A stretch of DNA of 64,000 nucleotides from Bacteroidales bacterium. Lineage in GTDB: Bacteria; Bacteroidota; Bacteroidia; Bacteroidales; UBA932. Within the stretch, counting starts at the first letter, position 1. Each line of letters begins with the position of its first letter. The stretch lies in NCBI GenBank assembly GCA_017443025.1, contig JAFSPG010000007.1:1-64000 (forward strand), written 5' to 3'. A program made the position numbers and the translations under genes. The notes below the pieces were generated by a model. The model was given only the letters and a program-made list of their open reading frames with translations, did no database searches and was not told where the DNA came from. Of the stretch, positions 58,204 through 64,000 are shown piece by piece.

Positions 58204-60041
58204 TGACAAGTTCCCGGAAGAATAAGCTTCTGACAGGGCTGGTAGTCGCCAGCCTTATTCTGGTTATAAAGCTGTTCGTTATCCAGATAGCCCAGGACAA
58301 ATACAAGATTGACTCCCGTAACAATTCGATGGTATATGATATCATTTACCCGACCAGGGGGGTCATATACGACAGGAACGGAAAGATTCTCGTAGGAAAC
58401 AAGGTCGCCTACGACATTATGGTCACTCCGCGCGAGGTTCAGCCCTTCGACACGGCCCTGTTGGCCAGGACTCTCGACGTTAGCGAAGAGTTCATCAAGA
58501 CGAAAATGGCGGAATATGCCAGAGACCGCCGAAAAATCGGCTATCAGTCGGTAGTCCTGCTCAAACAGCTGCCGGCTGAAACATATATGAAATTCGCCGA
58601 ATTCTCCTATATGTTCCCCGGCTTCCGCGGGCAGACTCGAAGCATACGCGATTACCCTTTCAACGCCGGAGGCAACCTACTCGGTTATGTGTCAGAAGTG
58701 GACGCCGCCTATATGAAGAGGCATCCCGGAGAATACCGAAGCGGGGATTACGCCGGAAAAACAGGGCTTGAAGCCAGCCGCGAAAAGGAGCTTCGTGGAG
58801 AGAAAGGCTACCAGATTTATCTGCGTAACTCCAAGAACCAGATTGAATCCCGCTTCAACGACGGAGAGTCCGACCAGGAAGCCGTTCCGGGCAAAGACAT
58901 AGTAACTACCATCGACGCCACCCTCCAGCAATACGGACAGGAGCTGATGAGGGGCAAGGTGGGTTCGCTGGTTGCAATCGAGCCGGCGACCGGCGAAATC
59001 CTTACTCTGGTGTCGAGCCCCGGTATCGACGTTGATATCCTTGCCGACATAGGCAAGAATTACCAGAAAATTATCAAGGACCCGTATAAGCCGATGTTCA
59101 ACCGTGCAGTGCAGGCATCCTATCCTCCGGGCTCGGTATTCAAGCTTGTAAACGGCCTGATAGGCCTGCAGGAGGGCACGCTGAAGCCTACCGACGCCTA
59201 TCCCTGCACCAAGGGATACCATTTCGGCAAACATACCCTGGGCTGCCACGCCCATCCGTCTCCGCTGCAGCTGGAGCAGGCGGTAATGATGTCGTGCAAC
59301 GGTTACTTCTGCTACGTTCTCCGCAACATGCTCGAGAGCAACAAATACAAGGATATTGCCCAGGCTCTCGACAAATGGAACGACTACGTGAGGAGTTTCG
59401 GCTTCGGCAGCCCTCTCGGCAGCGATTTTCCTTCGGAGCTGGGCGGAACCGTTCCTTCGTCGAAGCTTTACAACCGCCGTTACGGCAAGGGCGGATGGAA
59501 GTTCACCACTATCATCTCCATTTCCATCGGCCAGGGCGAAATCGGTGTCACACCTCTTCAGATTGCCAATCTAAGCGCCATAATGGCAAACCGTGGATAC
59601 TATATCATCCCCCACCTCATAAAGGATTCCCCAGAAGTGGAAATCGACAGCAAGTACAAAGAGCGCCATTATACCCTCGTTGATACTACTCAGTTTCATA
59701 AGGTGATCCCCGGCATGTGGCGTGCGGTCAACAGCGGATTCGGCTCGGGAGGCACCGCCAGCATCGCCGCGGTGCCCGGCCTGGATATCTGCGGCAAGAC
59801 CGGCACGGCCCAGAACCCCCGCGGCGACGACAATTCGGTCTTTATCTGCTTTGCGCCCAAGGATAATCCGAAGATTGCCGTGGCCGCATACGTTGAAAAT
59901 GCCGGCTTCGGGGCGGCATGGGCTGCGCCTATCGCCTCGCTGCTCATTGAGAAATATCTTCGCGGCGACATTTCGCGCAAGGATTTGGAAAAGCGAATCA
60001 TGGATGCCGATATAACGTGGAAGGTCAAGAAGGATAAATGA
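58203..60041 (+). CDS. mrdA: Penicillin-binding protein 2, elongasome transpeptidase
   Basis: A 612-residue class B PBP that cross-links side-wall peptidoglycan. An N-terminal membrane helix (about 8-28) is followed by the dimerisation domain (TRGVIYDRNGKILVGNK). The transpeptidase domain has SVFK (YPPGSVFKLVNG, Ser near 312), SCN (MMSCNGYFCY, near 364) and KTG (CGKTGTAQNP, near 530). Works with RodA, encoded directly downstream with a 4-nt overlap. Confidence 0.96.
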   Translation: MTSSRKNKLLTGLVVASLILVIKLFVIQIAQDKYKIDSRNNSMVYDIIYPTRGVIYDRNGKILVGNKVAYDIMVTPREVQPFDTALLARTLDVSEEFIKTKMAEYARDRRKIGYQSVVLLKQLPAETYMKFAEFSYMFPGFRGQTRSIRDYPFNAGGNLLGYVSEVDAAYMKRHPGEYRSGDYAGKTGLEASREKELRGEKGYQIYLRNSKNQIESRFNDGESDQEAVPGKDIVTTIDATLQQYGQELMRGKVGSLVAIEPATGEILTLVSSPGIDVDILADIGKNYQKIIKDPYKPMFNRAVQASYPPGSVFKLVNGLIGLQEGTLKPTDAYPCTKGYHFGKHTLGCHAHPSPLQLEQAVMMSCNGYFCYVLRNMLESNKYKDIAQALDKWNDYVRSFGFGSPLGSDFPSELGGTVPSSKLYNRRYGKGGWKFTTIISISIGQGEIGVTPLQIANLSAIMANRGYYIIPHLIKDSPEVEIDSKYKERHYTLVDTTQFHKVIPGMWRAVNSGFGSGGTASIAAVPGLDICGKTGTAQNPRGDDNSVFICFAPKDNPKIAVAAYVENAGFGAAWAAPIASLLIEKYLRGDISRKDLEKRIMDADITWKVKKDK

Positions 60042-61474
60042 TAATACAGATTTTCAAAAGCAGGAGCATCAAGCACTCGTACGACTGGAAGCTGGTAGGA
60101 ATCTATCTGGTTCTGGTCCTGTTCGGGCTTGCTAATATTTATGCTTCCATCCATTCCTCAAACCCTTCATCTGTGTTCGACCTTTCTACCCGAAGCGGTA
60201 TGCAGTGCCTGTGGATTGCCTCCTCGCTTGGGCTCGCCGCACTTATCCTGTTCGCCCTTCCGGCCCGAATGTGGGAAAGTTCGGCGATACCGCTCTACAT
60301 TGTGGTGGGATTCCTGTTGTTTGCGGTTATTTTCATGGGCGTGGAGGTAAAGGGTTCCCGCTCCTGGTTCAGTTTCGGGGCTATCCGCTTCCAGCCGGCC
60401 GAAATATCAAAAATCACCACTTCCCTGCTCCTGGCTTTCGTAATGAGCAGGCCGGGCTTCCGTTTCAGCAGCCTCAAAGACCTGATTAAGGTGGGGATGG
60501 TGGTTGGTATCCCTATGCTGATTATCCTCGGCGAAAGCGAAACCGGTTCGGCGCTCGTATATGTCGGCTTCCTCTTCGTGATGTACAGGGAGGGGCTTAC
60601 GGGCTGGCTGCTTGCCTTCCTCGGCTTCGTGATTCTGCTGTTCATAATGACGCTCACGGCTTCGCCTTATGCCGCGCTCGTAACCCTTCTGGCGATACTT
60701 CTTCTTTTCAACCTGTTCAGAAAAGGTTTCCGGATTGACCTCGCCTTCCTGGCGCTCGGAATCATTTTACTCGCAGCCTTCCTGCCTGCCATCGTGAATG
60801 CCATCGGCATTTCTCTCGGGCCGGTGGCGATTATGACTTTGCTTCTGCTTTGTGCGGGAGCCGTGGCCCTTTGGATTGGGTACAAGAACAAAAACCGCTT
60901 CCTGACCTATTCCACTGCGGCCCTTGCCGCGGGTATTCTGCTCGTTTTCTCGACCGACATAATCTTCAACAAGGTCCTTCAGGAGCATCAGCGCAAGAGG
61001 ATAGAGGTACTGCTTGGCATCAAGGACGACCCTTCTGGCGTGGGATACAACGTCAACCAGAGCATGATAGCCATCGGCTCCGGCGGTTTTTCGGGCAAGG
61101 GATATCTCTGCGGGACGCAGACAACCTACGGCTTCGTGCCCGAGCAGAGCACAGACTTCATCTTCTGTACCGTAGGTGAGGAATGGGGATTTCTCGGCTG
61201 CATCGCTGTAATCGGACTGTACGTACTGCTAATCTGGAGAATTATCACCAATGCCGAGAGGAGCCGGGAGCATTTTACCCGGATATACGGATATTGCGTG
61301 GCCGCGTGCCTGTTCATGCACCTTTTTATCAATATCGGAATGACCATCGGCCTTATGCCGGTCATCGGTATCCCTTTGCCGATGATGAGTTACGGAGGTT
61401 CATCGCTTTGGGCATTTACAATTTTAATTTTTATATTTGTGGTGCTTGATCATCAGGAAAAGAAATATTTTTAA
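60038..61474 (+). CDS. rodA: RodA, SEDS-family peptidoglycan polymerase
   Basis: A 478-residue inner-membrane glycosyltransferase that polymerises lipid II with PBP2. Ten or so helices are seen. Family motifs are GSRSWFSFGAIRFQPAEISKI, MIAIGSGGFSGKGYL, TDFIFCTVGEEWGFLG and the C-terminal GIPLPMMSYGGSSLW. It is longer than E. coli RodA (370) because of extra hydrophobic segments around residues 200-300. Last gene of the rod-shape operon. Confidence 0.95.
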   Translation: MIIQIFKSRSIKHSYDWKLVGIYLVLVLFGLANIYASIHSSNPSSVFDLSTRSGMQCLWIASSLGLAALILFALPARMWESSAIPLYIVVGFLLFAVIFMGVEVKGSRSWFSFGAIRFQPAEISKITTSLLLAFVMSRPGFRFSSLKDLIKVGMVVGIPMLIILGESETGSALVYVGFLFVMYREGLTGWLLAFLGFVILLFIMTLTASPYAALVTLLAILLLFNLFRKGFRIDLAFLALGIILLAAFLPAIVNAIGISLGPVAIMTLLLLCAGAVALWIGYKNKNRFLTYSTAALAAGILLVFSTDIIFNKVLQEHQRKRIEVLLGIKDDPSGVGYNVNQSMIAIGSGGFSGKGYLCGTQTTYGFVPEQSTDFIFCTVGEEWGFLGCIAVIGLYVLLIWRIITNAERSREHFTRIYGYCVAACLFMHLFINIGMTIGLMPVIGIPLPMMSYGGSSLWAFTILIFIFVVLDHQEKKYF

Positions 61475-61492
61475 CCCTTAAAATCAATCTAT

Positions 61493-61882
61493 ATGAAAAA
61501 AATCCTCGTACTCGCAATCAGCGCCCTCGTAATGGTCGCCTGCGGCGGAAACAAGAATGTCGGTGAACCCGTACAGAAACTCGCTGATTTGATGGAGTCA
61601 GCTGTAGGTAGCATCAATTTTGAAAATCCCGATTCTGCTGCCGTTGCCGCACTCGAAGTCGAATTCATGAACTTCATCGACGAAAATGCAGCCTATGAAC
61701 TCACCGAGGCAGACAGAGAGTATCTCGCTGATAAGATATACGATATTACAATTTCTTCCGGTGCTCTTAATGAGCTCGACGAAGCTTCAAAGGCTCTCGC
61801 CCTGTCCACCGCCAAATCAGCCATCAAGACTGCCCTTGACGGATACAAGACCATCGGAGACCTCAAGGATATGGATCTTTAA
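61493..61882 (+). CDS. Small lipoprotein of unknown function
   Basis: A 129-residue lipoprotein (lipobox VMVAC, Cys17). The mature part is mostly helical and acidic, with no recognised family. It begins 18 nt after rodA and may share its transcript. A related role in the envelope is only a guess from position. Confidence 0.68.
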   Translation: MKKILVLAISALVMVACGGNKNVGEPVQKLADLMESAVGSINFENPDSAAVAALEVEFMNFIDENAAYELTEADREYLADKIYDITISSGALNELDEASKALALSTAKSAIKTALDGYKTIGDLKDMDL

Positions 61883-61903
61883 GTCCTATCGGACAATAAA
61901 GTC

Positions 61904-62353
61904 ATGAAACGGTTTTTAATCATAGCCATCCTCGCTCTGACAGCAACTTCGCTCAGGGCGCAGGATGATACAGCTCTCCAGTTCAAGGACAAACGCGTCC
62001 AGGAAAGAGCCATCAAAGCCGGCGACGCCAACCGCGACGGCATCCTCACCAAGGCCGAGGCCGATTCTATCAAAATCCTCAATATGATGGCTTATCGTAT
62101 CGACATGTTCCAGGTGTCATCATATGAAGATTTCGTTAATTTCCCGAATCTTGAAAAGGTTCATCTTGGCTACAGTGACCTCGAAACCGTAGACCTTTCA
62201 AGAAATCCGAAACTTGAAGAAATCGTTATCGGCGACAGCAGCCTCAAGACCCTGATTCTCGCCTTCGGCTGCAACCCCAAGATTATCTTCCCTACTCTTA
62301 TGGAGCAGCTGGTAATCAAGAGGGTAGCCTGCCCCGGATATATTCCCTGGTAA
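61904..62353 (+). CDS. Exported protein with EF-hand loop and LRR-like tail
   Basis: A 149-residue exported protein (signal peptide cut after RAQ, residue 20). Residues 41-52 (DANRDGILTKAE) fit a canonical calcium-binding EF-hand loop with acidic or amide residues at 1, 3, 5 and 12. The rest (FPNLEKVHLGYSDLETVDLS, PKLEEIVIGDSSLKTLIL) has Leu spacing like leucine-rich repeats. The combination resembles short Bacteroidota surface proteins. Function unknown. Confidence 0.7.
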   Translation: MKRFLIIAILALTATSLRAQDDTALQFKDKRVQERAIKAGDANRDGILTKAEADSIKILNMMAYRIDMFQVSSYEDFVNFPNLEKVHLGYSDLETVDLSRNPKLEEIVIGDSSLKTLILAFGCNPKIIFPTLMEQLVIKRVACPGYIPW

Positions 62354-62365
62354 AATTTCATTATT

Positions 62366-63910
62366 ATGAAGGGTAAATACTTGCTTGGGTATGATATCGG
62401 GACTTCGTCCGTAAAGGCATCCATTGTCGATGCCTCCGACGGAAAGTGCATCGCAAGCGCTTTCTATCCCAAAACCGAAGCTCCAATTATTTCGATGCAG
62501 GACGGATGGGCCGAGCAAGAGCCCGAAATGTGGTGGGAACACCTTAAACTGGCGACGCGGGAAGTTCTCGCTCAGGCGGCCGGGCAGAAGCCTTCGGCCG
62601 TCTCCAGTTCCGGCCTTAGGCCGGATACTTCCGGAGTCAGTTCCTGCATAGCAGCCATTGGCATTTCATATCAGATGCACGGTCTGGTATGTCTGGATAA
62701 AGAGGGGTCGGTCCTGCGCCCCTCCATTATCTGGTGCGATTCCCGTGCAATTCCCTATGGCAAGAAGGCCTTGAAGGATCTCGGAGAGAAGCAGTGCCTC
62801 GAGCATCTGCTCAATCAACCAGGGAACTTCACTGCATCCAAACTGGCGTGGGTAAAGGAGAACGAGCCCCGTCTGTTTGACCGAATCCATAAGATAATGC
62901 TGCCCGGCGATTATATCGCCTACAAGATGAGCGGCGAGATGTGTACCACGGTGAGCGGGCTGAGCGAAGGAATGTTCTGGGATTTCAAGAACAACGCTCC
63001 GGCCGGCTTCCTGATGGATTATTTCGGTTTCGGCAAAGATATCCTCGCAGAGATTCGTCCTACTTTCTCGGAGCAGGGCCAGGTAACGCCTGAAGCGGCC
63101 AGAGAACTCGGTCTCTCCGAAGGAATTCCGATAACCTACCGTGCCGGAGACCAGCCAAACAACGCTCTGTCACTTGATGTATTCGAACCAGGAGAGGTTG
63201 CCGCTACAGCCGGTACTTCCGGAGTGGTTTACGGCGTCAGCGGAGAAGTTGCCTATGACCCGATGTCGAGGGTGAACACCTTCGCCCACGTCAATCACGG
63301 TGATGGGAAGACGCGTCTTGGCATTCTCCTGTGCATAAACGGAGCCAGCTGCCTGAATTCATGGGTACGCCGTAACTTTGCATCCGACCTGCCGGGATAC
63401 AAGCATATTGATACTCTGGCCGCAGCCGTGCCTGCAGGTTGCGGCGGGATAGGTGTCCTTCCCTTCGGAAACGGAGCGGAAAGGATGCTCATGAACAAGG
63501 AAATCGGTTGCAGGATATACGGAATCAACTTCAACCGCACCGACAGGAATTATATTCTCCGTGCCGAGCAGGAAGGTATCGTGTATGCCTTCAAGTACGG
63601 TATGGACATAATGTCGCAGATGGGTATGAAGGTCGAGAAGATTCACGCCGGCAATGCCAATATGTTCCTGAGCCCGGTATTCCGCGACGGCCTGGCTTCC
63701 GTCACCGGCGCCAGCATCGAGCTGTACGACACCGACGGAGCGGCCGGTGCCGCAAGGGGCGCGGGCATCGGGGCCGGCATTTATGCCGGGCCTGCCGAGG
63801 CCTTCGCATCCCTTGAGCGCGTGGCCGTCATCGATCCGGGCGATCCCAAACCTTATGAAGAAGCATATGCCCGCTGGATGCGTGAGCTGTCCAGGGCAAT
63901 TTCAGAATAA
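62366..63910 (+). CDS. xylB: Xylulokinase
   Basis: A 514-residue FGGY-family kinase that phosphorylates D-xylulose, the step after xylose isomerase. N-terminal phosphate-binding DIGTSSVK, GISYQMHGLVCLD, IIWCDSRA, TYRAGDQPNNALSL and ATAGTSGVVYG are present. It lies 20 nt before xylA. A short insert near residues 70-90 (KPSAVSSSGLRPDTSG) is unusual but does not disrupt motifs. Confidence 0.93.
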   Translation: MKGKYLLGYDIGTSSVKASIVDASDGKCIASAFYPKTEAPIISMQDGWAEQEPEMWWEHLKLATREVLAQAAGQKPSAVSSSGLRPDTSGVSSCIAAIGISYQMHGLVCLDKEGSVLRPSIIWCDSRAIPYGKKALKDLGEKQCLEHLLNQPGNFTASKLAWVKENEPRLFDRIHKIMLPGDYIAYKMSGEMCTTVSGLSEGMFWDFKNNAPAGFLMDYFGFGKDILAEIRPTFSEQGQVTPEAARELGLSEGIPITYRAGDQPNNALSLDVFEPGEVAATAGTSGVVYGVSGEVAYDPMSRVNTFAHVNHGDGKTRLGILLCINGASCLNSWVRRNFASDLPGYKHIDTLAAAVPAGCGGIGVLPFGNGAERMLMNKEIGCRIYGINFNRTDRNYILRAEQEGIVYAFKYGMDIMSQMGMKVEKIHAGNANMFLSPVFRDGLASVTGASIELYDTDGAAGAARGAGIGAGIYAGPAEAFASLERVAVIDPGDPKPYEEAYARWMRELSRAISE

Positions 63911-63930
63911 CACTAACAAAACTGATAACA

Positions 63931-64000
63931 ATGAACGAATATTTCCCTACCATCGGAAAAATCCCTTTTGAGGGTGCGGATAGCAAGAATCCCCTTGCCT
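63931..64000 (+). CDS. xylA: Xylose isomerase, N-terminal fragment (runs off the window)
   Basis: Only the first 23 codons are present (begins MNEYFPTIGKIPFEG, then DSKNPLA). They match the Bacteroidota XylA start, FFPGIEKIKFEGKDSKNP-like. The enzyme converts D-xylose to D-xylulose, feeding XylB. Its position 20 nt after xylB supports the call. Confidence 0.9.
   Translation, partial: MNEYFPTIGKIPFEGADSKNPLA

Overview
This is a chromosomal window from a member of the Bacteroidota, most likely the order Bacteroidales. Three things point there. First, at least a dozen intergenic regions carry the Bacteroidota promoter signature TAnnTTTG, several with TTTG 19-20 bp upstream. Second, the gene families are typical of the group: an Oar-like TonB receptor, DUF5020, DUF3109 and DUF5106 proteins, a fused DAHP synthase/chorismate mutase, a b558-type SdhC and an MGH1-like glycosidase. 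Third, the 5' end of a 16S rRNA gene sits at the left edge on the minus strand. The sequence is moderately GC-rich, and the genome is compact, with many 1-4 nt overlaps. I see no prophage, CRISPR array, integron or tRNA gene.

Layout. 1-1.4 kb: start of an rRNA operon with its promoter, facing a split chromate transporter pair. 1.4-13.2 kb: a GH20 hexosaminidase lipoprotein, a cyclophilin lipoprotein flanked by palindromic repeats, a small outer-membrane barrel, a tight five-gene operon of exported proteins of unknown function, and a large Oar-like TonB-dependent receptor. 13.4-24.2 kb: metK behind a SAM-II-like riboswitch, a ComF-like phosphoribosyltransferase, fabG, nhaA, an Xaa-Pro aminopeptidase, a DUF456 protein, an MGH1-like glycosidase, a REP-associated (RAYT-type) transposase and an acetyl-xylan-esterase-like protein. 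24.2-27.3 kb: rplM-rpsI-rpsB-tsf. 27.4-32.4 kb: a small membrane protein, dusB, lpxK, and the pyrH-frr-aro operon. 32.6-36.6 kb: a nucleobase salvage cluster (uracil/xanthine permease, apt, Tsx-like channel, purine permease). 36.7-43.6 kb: an isolated sdhC, hemW, coiled-coil and membrane proteins, a DUF3109 protein and an M16-like protein lacking the zinc motif. 43.7-55 kb: a TPR protein, a U32 peptidase, PBP1A-ddl-prmC, topA-lrp and ispD. 55.8-61.5 kb: the rod-shape operon mreB-mreC-mreD-mrdA-rodA. 61.5-64 kb: two small exported proteins, then xylB and the start of xylA.

How the parts fit. The cell-wall genes (PBP1A, Ddl, MreBCD, PBP2, RodA) supply a complete elongation machinery. The 32.6-36.6 kb cluster is a coherent outer-membrane-to-cytoplasm route for nucleobases. 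xylB-xylA, the GH20 enzyme, the MGH1-like enzyme and the esterase indicate a glycan- and xylose-using lifestyle.

The most unusual signals are three. A family of palindromic REP-like elements sits between promoter and start codon of three unrelated genes in one shared orientation, in a genome that also encodes a RAYT-type transposase. The exported five-gene operon at 4.9-9.7 kb has no function I can name. A compact SAM-II-like riboswitch ends almost on the metK start codon.
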